Source: an uncultured Candidatus Actinomarina sp.
GTDB taxonomy: Bacteria > Actinomycetota > Acidimicrobiia > Actinomarinales > Actinomarinaceae
DNA length: 33,765 nt
Assembly: GCA_902627635.1 (NCBI GenBank)
Contig: CACOKA010000009.1
Coordinates: 1 to 33,765 of the forward strand
Reading direction: 5' to 3'
The position numbers and the translations under genes were made by a program. Under the pieces are notes generated by a model. That model did not search any database, was not told the DNA's origin, and saw only the letters and a program-made list of their open reading frames with translations. Below, in pieces: positions 8,202 through 17,784 of the stretch (positions within the stretch are counted from its first letter, which is position 1; each line of letters begins with the position of its first letter).

Positions 8202-9002
8202 ATGCAAAATAGCGTTGTCTTAATGAGTTCCCCAGAATATTTTAGAATTGAATATTCAATTAACCCGTGGATGATTGAAGGCGTTGAAGTCAATTTAGAA
8301 CTAGCAAAAGATCAATGGAGTGGACTTAAATCAACTATTGAAAAATGTGGAGCTGAAGTCAAAGTTATTCCAGGAAACACTGTTTATCCTGACTTAGTTT
8401 TTACAGCAAACTCAGGCATAATAAATGAAAAATCAGTTCTTATATCAAACTTTAAATTTCAAGAAAGACAGGGAGAAGAAGTCATTTACGAGAACTGGTT
8501 CAAAAAAAATGGTTATGATGTTGCCCGCATTCCCTCAGAACACAAATTTGAAGGACGAGGAGATGCTTTTGTTTATGGCGAATATTTAATTGGTTCATAT
8601 GGAATTAGAAGTGATAAAGAAGCTTTGATTTATATAGCAGAACAATTTGAACTAACTCCAAAAATTGTGAAGCTAGTAGATGAGAAATTTTATCACCTTG
8701 ATACATGTTTTCAAAAGCTTCCAACAAAAAATAATGATGCAATTTTTTATCCACAAGCATTTGAGGACTCGTCGTTAAATGAATTTTCTGATTTATTTAA
8801 TTTAATTCCTGTAAGTGAAAACGACGCAAACAAACTTGCCTGTAACAGTGTTGTAATAAATCAATCTGTTATTTTTCCATCAGAAGACATAGATATTATT
8901 GAAACCGTTGCTGATTTAGGTTGTAATATAAGGATATCAGATGTTTCGGAATTTCTTAAATCTGGCGGTGCATGTCAGTGTCTTGTAATTACATTACAAT
9001 AA
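8202..9002 (+). CDS. Guanidino-modifying (amidinotransferase/DDAH-like) hydrolase
   Basis: NPWMIEGVEVNLELAKDQW, YPDLVFTANSGII, FEGRGDAFVYG, YHLDTCFQKL, C-terminal SGGACQCLVI with candidate catalytic Cys. Confidence 0.82.
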   Translation: MQNSVVLMSSPEYFRIEYSINPWMIEGVEVNLELAKDQWSGLKSTIEKCGAEVKVIPGNTVYPDLVFTANSGIINEKSVLISNFKFQERQGEEVIYENWFKKNGYDVARIPSEHKFEGRGDAFVYGEYLIGSYGIRSDKEALIYIAEQFELTPKIVKLVDEKFYHLDTCFQKLPTKNNDAIFYPQAFEDSSLNEFSDLFNLIPVSENDANKLACNSVVINQSVIFPSEDIDIIETVADLGCNIRISDVSEFLKSGGACQCLVITLQ

Positions 9003-9006
9003 ATTT

Positions 9007-9444
9007 GTGAGGATTATAAAAGCAATACTTTGGCCAATTAGAAAAGTAATTTTTTTTCCAATTAAAATATTTTTTTACACCGCAGTATTGTTTATCGTCA
9101 TTGTTTTATTTTTTCAATATAGAACAGACTATGGCGTCGATGTTAGTCCACTTTCTGTCAATGAATATGAAAACTGTATCAATGTGATTGAAGACTATGA
9201 AATTACAGTTTCTCTACTTTCTGAATATGTTGAAAAATTAGATAGTGAGCAAAAATCCTTTTTAGAAAGGAATTTACCAAATCCATTAAATGTATTGACT
9301 ACTCCACAGGAGATTTCAAATGATGATTTTAGAAGTGTCCGAACTTTCTTAAAATATTATTTACAGGCTGGTAGATTTCCTGGTCTAAATGGTAAAGCTT
9401 TCTCACCCCAAGCAGCAAGTTTATGTAGAGATGGATTGAGTTAG
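9007..9444 (+). CDS. Hypothetical membrane-anchored protein
   Basis: GTG-start ORF 5 nt after previous gene; single N-terminal hydrophobic segment. Confidence 0.6.
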   Translation: MRIIKAILWPIRKVIFFPIKIFFYTAVLFIVIVLFFQYRTDYGVDVSPLSVNEYENCINVIEDYEITVSLLSEYVEKLDSEQKSFLERNLPNPLNVLTTPQEISNDDFRSVRTFLKYYLQAGRFPGLNGKAFSPQAASLCRDGLS

Positions 9445-9912
9445 TTCAACAACCTCTCCACAGGTTAAATCTTTTAAATCAGACGGTTTCAAGAAAAATT
9501 TACTTATCCTATTACCACCACCTATAAAGACTTTATTTCTTAACATCACATTTTTATCAATGTATACCTTAATTTCATCTGGTAACCCAAGAGGACTTAT
9601 TCCTCCATAAATTTGGTTTGTAATTGCCTCAGCTTCATCTCTAGAAGCAAAACTTACTTTTTTTGCGTTTAACAGTTTTTTTGCTCTATGATTTACATCC
9701 AATCTGTCTGATCCCAAAACACAAAATAATGCATAAAATTCTTCTGGTTTTTTTGATTTGAGTAATATTGCATTACAAGAATCTTCAATTTTAAATCCAT
9801 AATGGTCACAAAAACTTTGTGTATCTGAAAACTCATCTTTACACTCGAAAGCTTCAAGTTTTTCTATATTACTTTCAAATATTTTTTCAATTGTTTGATG
9901 TATTTCAATCAT
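9421..9912 (-). CDS. YbaK/EbsC-type aminoacyl-tRNA deacylase family protein
   Basis: AILLKSKKPEEFYALFCVLGSDRLDVNHRAKKLLNAKKVSFASRDEAEAITNQIYGGISPLGLP and FIGGGNRISKFFLKPSDL are typical of the family. Confidence 0.85.
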   Translation of the reverse strand: MIEIHQTIEKIFESNIEKLEAFECKDEFSDTQSFCDHYGFKIEDSCNAILLKSKKPEEFYALFCVLGSDRLDVNHRAKKLLNAKKVSFASRDEAEAITNQIYGGISPLGLPDEIKVYIDKNVMLRNKVFIGGGNRISKFFLKPSDLKDLTCGEVVELTQSIST

Positions 9913-9919
9913 AAAGATA

Positions 9920-9925
9920 ATGATA
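9920..9925 (-). promoter_or_regulatory. -10 box TATCAT, 7 nt before YbaK-like ATG (leaderless)
   Basis: Reverse strand TATCAT-TATCTTT-ATG. Confidence 0.55.
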
Positions 9926-9942
9926 TCGTTATTAAAGTCAGT

Positions 9943-9948
9943 TACAAT
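9943..9948 (+). promoter_or_regulatory. -10 box TACAAT, 6 nt before tryptophanase-like ATG (leaderless)
   Basis: TACAAT-CTCTGT-ATG. Confidence 0.6.
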
Positions 9949-9954
9949 CTCTGT

Positions 9955-11334
9955 ATGAAGTTCAAGACAATTATTGAACCGTTTAAAATCAAATCTGTAG
10001 AGTCTCTTCCCATAACTACTCCAGAAGAAAGAAAAAGTTTTTTAGAAAGAGAACATTGGAATGTATTTGGTTTGAAATCACAAGAGGTAACTGTTGATTT
10101 ACTGACAGACTCAGGAACAGGTTCAATGTCTTCTGAACAATGGGCTGCGATAATGCGTGGCGATGAGGCATATGCAGGATCTCACTCTTGGCAAAGATTT
10201 CATGATGTTGTTTCAGACCTGACAGGTTATAAACATATAATCCCAACACACCAAGGTAGAGCCAGCGAGAAAATATTAGCAACAGTGACCGTAAAAGAGG
10301 GAGATATAATACCAAGTAATAGTCACTTCGATACAACAAGAGCTAACTTTGAATTCGTAAAAGCAGAACCTGTAGATTTACTTTGTAAAGAAGGATTAGA
10401 CTTACTCTCACCTGCTCCATTTAAAGGGAATATTGATCTTGAAAAGCTTGAAGATATTCTAAAGGAGAAGAGTGAAAAAATTCCTTTTGTTTTGATGACA
10501 ATTACAAACAATACAGGTGGTGGTCAGCCAGTCTCGATGGATAATCTAAAAAATACGAAAAAACTTTGTGAGAAATATAACAAAATGCTTTTATTAGATG
10601 CTTGTAGGTTTGCTGAAAATGCGTGGTTTGTTTCACAGAGAGAAGAAGACTATAAAGATGTAGATATAAGAGAGATAACAAAAGAAGCTTTTAGACTTGC
10701 CGATGGTTGCACAATTAGTTTGAAGAAAGATGGTTTTGGTAATATTGGAGGAATTTTAGCCTTTAATGATGATGAGCTAGCTGAAGCTTCAAGAAACCTT
10801 TTAATTTTGACTGAAGGTTTTCCAACATACGGGGGCCTCGCTGGAAGAGATCTTGATGCACTTGCACAAGGTCTCAAAGAGATTACAGATAAAAATTATC
10901 TTGAATATAGAGCAAGATCGATTTCATATTTGGGCGAAAAAGCTTTGAGTTACGGCATACCAATTGTTCAGCCTGCAGGGGGCCACGCATTATATATAGA
11001 TGCAAAAACTTTTGTACCACACATACCTTCTTATCAATATCCTGGCCATTCAGTTGCATGTGAGATATATTTAATTGGTGGTGTAAGAGCCGTTGAATTA
11101 GGTACTTTGGCATTTGGAGTTGCTGGAGAAAATGGTGAACCAGATAAACCCGCTACTCATGAATTAGTGAGACTTGCAGCTCCGAGAAGAACATATACCC
11201 AAAGCCATTTTGATTATGTAGCTGAAGTTCTTGAAAAATTAGCTAAAAGTAAGGAAAAACTTAAAGGCTATGAAATTATTGAGCAACCAAAACAGTTAAG
11301 ACACTTTACCGCTAAATTAAAACCGCTGAAATGA
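9955..11334 (+). CDS. Tryptophanase / tyrosine phenol-lyase family PLP enzyme (tryptophanase-like)
   Basis: DLLTDSGTGSMSSEQWAAIMRGDEAYAGS, IPTHQGR, ITNNTGGGQPVS, PLP Lys context SLKKDGF, EGFPTYGGLAGRD, LRHFTAKLK. Start placed at ATG 9955, which has an upstream -10 box, not at the ORF-track 9895. Confidence 0.92.
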   Translation: MKFKTIIEPFKIKSVESLPITTPEERKSFLEREHWNVFGLKSQEVTVDLLTDSGTGSMSSEQWAAIMRGDEAYAGSHSWQRFHDVVSDLTGYKHIIPTHQGRASEKILATVTVKEGDIIPSNSHFDTTRANFEFVKAEPVDLLCKEGLDLLSPAPFKGNIDLEKLEDILKEKSEKIPFVLMTITNNTGGGQPVSMDNLKNTKKLCEKYNKMLLLDACRFAENAWFVSQREEDYKDVDIREITKEAFRLADGCTISLKKDGFGNIGGILAFNDDELAEASRNLLILTEGFPTYGGLAGRDLDALAQGLKEITDKNYLEYRARSISYLGEKALSYGIPIVQPAGGHALYIDAKTFVPHIPSYQYPGHSVACEIYLIGGVRAVELGTLAFGVAGENGEPDKPATHELVRLAAPRRTYTQSHFDYVAEVLEKLAKSKEKLKGYEIIEQPKQLRHFTAKLKPLK

Positions 11335-11405
11335 CGATATAAAAAGAATCTCTACAAATCCTTACAAACAACTACTTAAATCTTTATTCTCACAATAAAT
11401 TATTT

Positions 11406-11411
11406 TATAAT
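11406..11411 (+). promoter_or_regulatory. -10 box TATAAT, 6 nt before GH57 ATG (leaderless)
   Basis: TATAAT-TGCCAA-ATG, perfect consensus. Confidence 0.7.
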
Positions 11412-11417
11412 TGCCAA

Positions 11418-13127
11418 ATGAAAAAGTATTCAATACTGTTGATACTCTTTTTTACTTTTTGTTCACAAACTACAAGTAATGAAACTGTAGAGGAAGCTAT
11501 CATTTCAACAACGGAGTCAATCACTAAAGAATCTGAAGAGACCCCAGAACTTTATGTGATGTTACTATGGCATCAACACCAGCCTTATTATCCAAAAGAC
11601 GATGACGGAAATTTTTCAAAACCATGGGTTAGACTTCACGCAACAAAAGATTATCTTGATATGGTTGAGCTGGTGCAAGATTTTGAAGGTCTGCAGGTTA
11701 CATTTAATTTGACTCCAACATTAATGAATCAGTTAAATGAGCTCTCAAATGGATCTAAGGATATTTATTGGGTTCACACAGAGATTGAAGCTAACAAACT
11801 TACAGATATACAAAAAGATTTTTTAAGGGATAGATTTTTTGATATCAACTCAAGAATTATCAACACATACCCGCGTTATGTTGAGCTAAGAAACCTGAGA
11901 CAAAACCCTCAAGAGTGGACTTTACAGGAATACACCGACCTTCAAGTTCTATTCAACCTTGGATGGACTGATCCAAAATACTTATCAACAGAACCATTAA
12001 ATAAAATTGTAGAAAAAGGTAGCAATTTTTCCGAGGCTGATAAGAAATTAGTTCTAGAAATTCATAAAGAGCTTATTGATAAAGTAATACCTGAGCATCT
12101 TTACGCATATAAAAATAATCACATAGAGCTTATTACAACACCTTTTGCTCATCCCATTCTTCCATTAATACATAACTCAGACTTAGGAAAAATAGGAGAT
12201 ACAACATCAGATTTTCCAAAAAATACATTTAGCTTTGAAGATGATGCAAGAGCCCATGTGAGGAAAGGGAAAGATGTTTTCTTTGAAAATTTTGGACATT
12301 ACCCAAATGGTATGTGGCCTGCTGAGGGAGCTGTTGCCCAGGAAGTTCTAAAATATTTCAATGATGAGGATATTTTCTGGATAGCAACTGGACAAAACCC
12401 TTTAGAGAAATCATTAGATGTAAAAATTCAAAGATGGGTTGGAGGAGTAGCATCAAAGCCAGAATTACTATATAGACCATGGAACACAGTTCTTCCTAAC
12501 GGTGAAACAATACCAATATTTTTTAGAGATAATTACCTATCTGATAAGATGTTTGGTTACTCAGAAAAAAGAACAGATCTCTCTATTCAAGAATTTGAAA
12601 ATACTATTTTAAAATTGCGCGAAAAGACCTCAGATTTAGATTTTATTCCAGTTGTTTCGATAATTGCTGATGGTGAAAATTTTTGGGAAAATTATTCAAA
12701 TGATGGAATCGACTTTTTAAATGGAATGTACACAGTCCTTACTAAGTACGATTGGTTAGAAACTATAACTCCTACTGATTATCTAAAAATGTACGGTGAT
12801 AATTTAGAGACAATTGATGAACTTTATCCTTCATCTTGGTTCCAACCAAATTTTGCAACCTGGATAGGAGAGACGGATGAAAATCGAGCATGGGATCACC
12901 TTTATCAAACTAGGATAGATTTTGAAGAAGCAAAAAAATCAGGTAATTTCTCTGATGAACAAATAAACCAAGCATACGAGTACATGTTGTTAGCGGAAGG
13001 TTCTGATTGGTTTTGGTGGTATGGATTAGATCAAGACTCTTCAGTTGATTATTATTTCGACCAAGCATTTAAAGACTTACTAAGCATGGTTTATGTAAGT
13101 CTTGGTTTGGAAAAACCAAGTTTCTAA
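11418..13127 (+). CDS. Exported glycoside hydrolase family 57 protein
   Basis: Signal-peptide-like N-terminus ([17 protein letters not shown]); GH57 motifs [34 protein letters not shown]. Confidence 0.9.
   Translation: MKKYSILLILFFTFCSQTTSNETVEEAIISTTESITKESEETPELYVMLLWHQHQPYYPKDDDGNFSKPWVRLHATKDYLDMVELVQDFEGLQVTFNLTPTLMNQLNELSNGSKDIYWVHTEIEANKLTDIQKDFLRDRFFDINSRIINTYPRYVELRNLRQNPQEWTLQEYTDLQVLFNLGWTDPKYLSTEPLNKIVEKGSNFSEADKKLVLEIHKELIDKVIPEHLYAYKNNHIELITTPFAHPILPLIHNSDLGKIGDTTSDFPKNTFSFEDDARAHVRKGKDVFFENFGHYPNGMWPAEGAVAQEVLKYFNDEDIFWIATGQNPLEKSLDVKIQRWVGGVASKPELLYRPWNTVLPNGETIPIFFRDNYLSDKMFGYSEKRTDLSIQEFENTILKLREKTSDLDFIPVVSIIADGENFWENYSNDGIDFLNGMYTVLTKYDWLETITPTDYLKMYGDNLETIDELYPSSWFQPNFATWIGETDENRAWDHLYQTRIDFEEAKKSGNFSDEQINQAYEYMLLAEGSDWFWWYGLDQDSSVDYYFDQAFKDLLSMVYVSLGLEKPSF
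13101..13120. terminator. Candidate hairpin terminator inside the 3' end of the GH57 CDS
   Basis: CTTGGTTT-GGAA-AAACCAAG (8-bp stem, GNRA tetraloop) followed by TTTCTAATCTTG and TTTCTGTTTTTTT. Confidence 0.45.
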
Positions 13128-13372
13128 TCTTGTAATTTCTGTTTTTTTAAGGGACTTGTTCCAGTTTCAACTTTTTCTTTATATGCTTTGTCAAACGCTT
13201 TACGCTGCCACCCATCCATCCTATTACGACTTGTTTCAATCACTTTTAACTGTTCCTCATCATTGTATTTTGACCATTCTTTGATTTCTTTAGTAGTTCT
13301 CGAACATCCATAACACAAATCAGTATCCGGATCAGTTACACAAACATTAATGCATGGGGAAGTGATACTCAT
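13124..13372 (-). CDS. DUF1289-family small Cys-rich protein
   Basis: [29 protein letters not shown] pattern. Confidence 0.88.
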   Translation of the reverse strand: MSITSPCINVCVTDPDTDLCYGCSRTTKEIKEWSKYNDEEQLKVIETSRNRMDGWQRKAFDKAYKEKVETGTSPLKKQKLQD

Positions 13373-13373
13373 C

Positions 13374-14414
13374 TTAATTACTTATCTTCTTAGCCAACTT
13401 ATAGGCCGAGTCTCTCAATGCTTTTTTTGAATCTTTCATACCTTTATTACCTAATTCAAATATATCTGTAAAAATGCTTTCATCATTGTAGTCAAACTTT
13501 CCTCCTAAAAAATAAGAGTGACCCGTATGAAGTTTTAAAATCTCTCCAAGTACTTTTCCACTCATGGATGAAAAATCAAATTTTCCCTCACATAAAATCG
13601 CAATTTCAAAATCATTTATTTTGTTAAATAGTTTTGTCTCGTTCAAAAAGAATTGAGGACCTGAGATTATTTCACATCCAAGAACCTCACCCATTGCAAA
13701 ACTTAAACCGCCAGAGGCACCAGTTCCTTCCTTAAATGGATCTAATGAACTACCCATCTCCTTAGATAGTAAATTGAAAATTCTCTCAACATTTTTTTCT
13801 AAAAATTTAATTTCACCATTTGCCAATCCTTTTTGAGGTCCAAACACTTTAAAAGCATTATTGTCACCAAGTAGTGGAATATTTGTATCGACTATGACTT
13901 TTTTATCAATTTTTTTAAAACTCTCATTAATTTTTATATTATTTATTAAATTAAAATCTTTTGGCTTAGGATCCTGTATTACAATTTCATTATTTAGAAA
14001 ATCGATTCCCATTTTGCTAAGCAGACCTATTCCAGCATCATTTGTTTTAGAACCACCCATTGACAAAATATCTACACCCTCAATAATTTTTGCAAGGCAT
14101 GATGTATTTAAATCTAAAGATAAATCATTAGTGTTTTTGATACCTATCAGCTGAGAGGTTTCAAAATATATATTTTTATTTATTTTTAGAGTCTCGATAG
14201 GTAACCATTTCCCAGAAAAATTTTTTTTCATAGTCATTTCATATGATTCAAATCCGTATTCTTTAAATATTTCTGTTGAGTTCTCACCACCATCTGTGAC
14301 AGGAAAGAATGATGATTTAATATTGTTGTATTTAAATATCTTTTTTACCTCACCAATCACTTCATCGGATGTAAGTGTGCCAGAAAATTTATCAGCAAAT
14401 ACAGCAATTCTCAT
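13374..14414 (-). CDS. Glycerate kinase (GlxK/GarK type)
   Basis: MRIAVFADKFSGTLTSDEV N-terminus, PVTDGGENS, GTGASGGLSFAMGEVLG. Confidence 0.92.
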   Translation of the reverse strand: MRIAVFADKFSGTLTSDEVIGEVKKIFKYNNIKSSFFPVTDGGENSTEIFKEYGFESYEMTMKKNFSGKWLPIETLKINKNIYFETSQLIGIKNTNDLSLDLNTSCLAKIIEGVDILSMGGSKTNDAGIGLLSKMGIDFLNNEIVIQDPKPKDFNLINNIKINESFKKIDKKVIVDTNIPLLGDNNAFKVFGPQKGLANGEIKFLEKNVERIFNLLSKEMGSSLDPFKEGTGASGGLSFAMGEVLGCEIISGPQFFLNETKLFNKINDFEIAILCEGKFDFSSMSGKVLGEILKLHTGHSYFLGGKFDYNDESIFTDIFELGNKGMKDSKKALRDSAYKLAKKISN

Positions 14415-14420
14415 CTTTTA

Positions 14421-14426
14421 AGTTTA
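14421..14426 (-). promoter_or_regulatory. -10 box TAAACT, 6 nt before glycerate kinase ATG (leaderless)
   Basis: Reverse strand TAAACT-TAAAAG-ATG. Confidence 0.5.
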
Positions 14427-14450
14427 TTTATATATAACTCTTAATAGGAA

Positions 14451-14456
14451 TAAAAT
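14451..14456 (+). promoter_or_regulatory. -10 box TAAAAT, 6 nt before pntAA ATG (leaderless)
   Basis: TAAAAT-AAAATA-ATG. Confidence 0.55.
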
Positions 14457-14462
14457 AAAATA

Positions 14463-15476
14463 ATGAATATTGGGTTTTTAACAGATGTTAATGGATACAG
14501 GGCTCCAATACATCCTGAATCGTTTGATAAATATTCTATGGATGTTCATTTAGAAAAAAATATATTTGATTACCTTAATTATCCAAATTCTAAACAAGAA
14601 AACGTAAAGAATATTTCTAAATTAAGTGACTTAGATATTGTTGCCTGTGTAGAAAATATTGAAAATAAAACAATAAAGGATTTAAAAGAAGAGGCAGTCC
14701 TTATTGGTATATTTGATTTTGAAAAGATTGAAGAAATTAAAAATTTAAGACCAGATATCAATATATTAAGTTTCTTCAAACTACCTAGAATTTCAAGAGC
14801 TCAAAATTTAGATGCTCTTTCATCTCAAGCAAACTTACTTGGGTATGCATCAGTTTTAAGAGCTGCAAAAGAGACATCTGATGTAGTACCAATGATGACT
14901 ACTGCTGCAGGAAATATTCAACCTTCTAAGGTCTTGATTTTAGGAGTTGGAGTTGCAGGCCTTCAGGCAATTGCAACTGCAAAAAGACTTGGGGCTAGAG
15001 TGTGGGCTTTCGATATTAGAAAAGAGGCCAAGGACCAAGTGGAGTCTTTAGGTGCTAAATTTGTTGAAGCAAGCACTAAAGCACAAGATAGCGTATACGC
15101 ACAAGAAGTCTCAGAAGAAGAGAACCAGAAAATTCAAGAAGCATTACAGAAACAAGTAATTGATAGTGATATCGTTTTAACATTTGCTCAAATACCAGGA
15201 AAGAAAGCACCTGTCTTGATTGAAAAGTCAACTGTTGAAAACATGAAAGAGAATTCTGTAATTATTGACTTAGCTGCTGGTACAGGTGGAAACTGTGAAG
15301 GCACAGAGGTGGACAAAGTTGTTGAGATTAATGGTGTAAAGATAGTTGGTGAAACAGATATCTTAAACACTGTTAAACACGCAGCTACAAAGCTGTATTC
15401 AGAGAATGTGAGAAATTTAATCGAACTATATATAGAAAATAGTGATGATGAGATTTTTGTGGAGATGAGTTCATAA
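14463..15476 (+). CDS. pntAA: NAD(P) transhydrogenase alpha subunit, NAD-binding part
   Basis: VLILGVGVAGLQAIATAKRLGARVWAFDIR, SLGAKFVE, TFAQIPGKKAPVLI, VIIDLAAGTGGNCEGTE. Confidence 0.93.
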   Translation: MNIGFLTDVNGYRAPIHPESFDKYSMDVHLEKNIFDYLNYPNSKQENVKNISKLSDLDIVACVENIENKTIKDLKEEAVLIGIFDFEKIEEIKNLRPDINILSFFKLPRISRAQNLDALSSQANLLGYASVLRAAKETSDVVPMMTTAAGNIQPSKVLILGVGVAGLQAIATAKRLGARVWAFDIRKEAKDQVESLGAKFVEASTKAQDSVYAQEVSEEENQKIQEALQKQVIDSDIVLTFAQIPGKKAPVLIEKSTVENMKENSVIIDLAAGTGGNCEGTEVDKVVEINGVKIVGETDILNTVKHAATKLYSENVRNLIELYIENSDDEIFVEMSS

Positions 15477-15763
15477 TGGAAGCAACATTTTTACTGACAT
15501 TATTGATAACTTTTTTAGCAAGTTTTATTGGATATGAACTTATATCTAAAATTCCACAGACATTACACACTCCGTTGATGTCCGGTTCCAATGCTATTTC
15601 TGGAATTACATTGATTGCAGCAATTCTTATATACCCAGAAGTAGGCGAGTCTCAATTACTTAAAATTATTGTTTTAATAGCAATAGCATTCGCAACCCTT
15701 AATATTGTTGGCGGGTTTTCAGTAACTGGTCGAATACTAGAAATGTTTAAGAAAAATGATTGA
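15476..15763 (+). CDS. pntAB: NAD(P) transhydrogenase alpha subunit, membrane part
   Basis: IPQTLHTPLMSGSNAISGI and GGFSVTGRILEMF. Confidence 0.95.
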   Translation: MEATFLLTLLITFLASFIGYELISKIPQTLHTPLMSGSNAISGITLIAAILIYPEVGESQLLKIIVLIAIAFATLNIVGGFSVTGRILEMFKKND

Positions 15764-17087
15764 AATAATACTACTTGTCTCATCTGTACTCTTTATCTTT
15801 GCTTTGAAACTCTTTGGAAGACCGTCAACGGCACATAGAGCAAATACTTTTGCTATGTTGGCCATGGCATTAGCTGTTTTTAGCGCATTTAATTTTGATT
15901 TTTCAAAATATGATTCTACTTTTTATATAACAATTGTTGCTTCAGGACTTCTTGGAGTTTTAATATCAAAACGTGTTCAGATGACACAAATGCCAGAACT
16001 AGTTGGTTTGTTTAATGGCTTTGGTGGAGGAGCCTCTGGTGCAATTGCATATGTTGAGCTCTCCGGTAATTCTTTACCACTTTCTGATGTTTTTGTAGCA
16101 ATCTTTTCAATGGTTGTCGGAGTATTTACTTTCTCAGGAAGCCTTGTTGCAGTAATGAAACTACGCGGCAAATTAAATAACTTTAATAAAAAATTAGCAG
16201 ATATATTTTCAGTATTTTTACCAACGATTATATTAATTCCGGCAGTTTTAGAAATGGATGACCTTCTAATTGAATTTATTATATTAGTTGCATTAATTGC
16301 TGGAATAATTCGAGTTGCGGTAATTGGTGGAGCAGATATGCCAGTTGTTATAGCATTCTTAAATTCACTTTCTGGAATTGCTGCTATGTCAGCAGGGTTT
16401 ATTGTGAATAGTATTATTTTGATCGTAGCTGGTGCTCTAGTAGGTGCATCAGGAATAATTCTCACACTCCTTATGTGTGCTGCAATGAATCGTACACTTG
16501 TAGATGTTCTAAAGGGTGGTTTCGGTGGTACAGATGTTAACAATGAATATGATAAAGATCCAATTAGCACTTCCCCAGAAGATGTTGCAATTCAGTTAAG
16601 CTATGCAGAATCTGTAGTTATTGTTCCAGGATATGGAATGGCAGTAGCTCAAGCACAGGCTGCTGTTAAAGAATTAACAAATACCTTAAAAGATAAAAAC
16701 ATTGAAGTGAAGTTTGCTATACATCCAGTTGCTGGAAGAATGCCTGGGCATATGAATGTACTTTTAGCTGAGGTAGATATTGATTATGAAGATATGTATA
16801 CCTTAGAAGATATAAATTCTGAGTTTTCCTCAACAGATGTTGTAATAGTTCTTGGTGCAAATGATGTTGTTAATCCATTGGCTAGAACTGATGAAGACTC
16901 TCCAATTTATGGAATGCCAATACTTGATGTAGACCTAGCAAACCAAGTCATCGTGATAAAAAGATCTATGTCACCAGGCTATGCAGGTATTGCAAATCCA
17001 CTATTTATAAATGACAATGCAAAAATGTTGTTTGCAGATGCAAAAGAAGGCTTAGAAAATATTATTAAGTCTTTTGAACTTGTCTAA
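15756..17087 (+). CDS. pntB: NAD(P) transhydrogenase beta subunit
   Basis: GLFNGFGGGASGAIA, VIVPGYGMAVAQAQ, FAIHPVAGRMPGHMNVLLAEV, IVLGANDVVNPLAR. Confidence 0.96.
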   Translation: MIEIILLVSSVLFIFALKLFGRPSTAHRANTFAMLAMALAVFSAFNFDFSKYDSTFYITIVASGLLGVLISKRVQMTQMPELVGLFNGFGGGASGAIAYVELSGNSLPLSDVFVAIFSMVVGVFTFSGSLVAVMKLRGKLNNFNKKLADIFSVFLPTIILIPAVLEMDDLLIEFIILVALIAGIIRVAVIGGADMPVVIAFLNSLSGIAAMSAGFIVNSIILIVAGALVGASGIILTLLMCAAMNRTLVDVLKGGFGGTDVNNEYDKDPISTSPEDVAIQLSYAESVVIVPGYGMAVAQAQAAVKELTNTLKDKNIEVKFAIHPVAGRMPGHMNVLLAEVDIDYEDMYTLEDINSEFSSTDVVIVLGANDVVNPLARTDEDSPIYGMPILDVDLANQVIVIKRSMSPGYAGIANPLFINDNAKMLFADAKEGLENIIKSFELV

Positions 17088-17151
17088 CATTAATTAATCA
17101 TCAAATAAACATATTGCTATCAATGTATGTCCATTATTATCATGACTACAA

Positions 17152-17784
17152 ATGGAAGAAAACGAACAGATAGACGGTAGGTCCTTAAGAGCAGAGAAGC
17201 TATATAAAGCAACTCATGATTTACTTATAGAGTCCGCAATTGAGTTGTTAAATAACTCCAAAATAGACCCAGAGAAAGTTACACTCTCCCAGATTGCTAA
17301 AAACTGTAAGCTCTCACAAGCTGTAGCCTACAAACATTTTCCTGACAGAATGATGGATGTCTATGGTGCGGTTATTGGAAAAAGAGTTGATGAAATGTTA
17401 GAACAAATGAGAGTTGCCTCATTACAAGAGAAAGATCCAATTAAATTGTTAGAGAAATTTATAGTTATCTTTACCAATGCCTCAATTAATACGGGAAATG
17501 CAACAAGAGTCGCATATTCAAACAGACATATACTTTTAAGAGATGGTAAGTGGTTTCAGAGTCGACCAGTTGACACTATGACAGAGATTCTAAAGTCTGT
17601 TCCAGGCTTAAAAGAAAAACCAAGAGAGATAGCAAGGCGTATACATTTTATGTGGAGTGGCTTACTGTTTTTATGGATAAGTTATCAAAAAGGAGATCCT
17701 ATTTACGGAGCATACTCTGATGCCTGGTTTAGAAAAGAATCTAAGAATATTGTCTCTTTAGCTTTGAAGAACTATAGAGTTTAA
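17152..17784 (+). CDS. TetR-family transcriptional regulator
   Basis: N-terminal HTH: LSQIAKNCKLSQAVAYKHFPDRMMDVYGAV. Confidence 0.85.
   Translation: MEENEQIDGRSLRAEKLYKATHDLLIESAIELLNNSKIDPEKVTLSQIAKNCKLSQAVAYKHFPDRMMDVYGAVIGKRVDEMLEQMRVASLQEKDPIKLLEKFIVIFTNASINTGNATRVAYSNRHILLRDGKWFQSRPVDTMTEILKSVPGLKEKPREIARRIHFMWSGLLFLWISYQKGDPIYGAYSDAWFRKESKNIVSLALKNYRV

Noticed and set aside
9895-9954. Upstream extension of the tryptophanase-like ORF (MMYFNHKDNDIVIKVSYNLC)
   Set aside because: Overlaps the divergent YbaK-like gene start and contains the -10 box; family N-termini align at MKFKTIIEPFKIKS, so the start is taken as 9955
10016-11113. Minus-strand ORFs within the tryptophanase-like gene
   Set aside because: Antisense to a conserved enzyme in a consistent frame; no motifs
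15977-16570. 197-aa minus-strand ORF opposite pntB
   Set aside because: Long only because of codon bias in the conserved pntB gene; no recognisable motifs and no independent start signals
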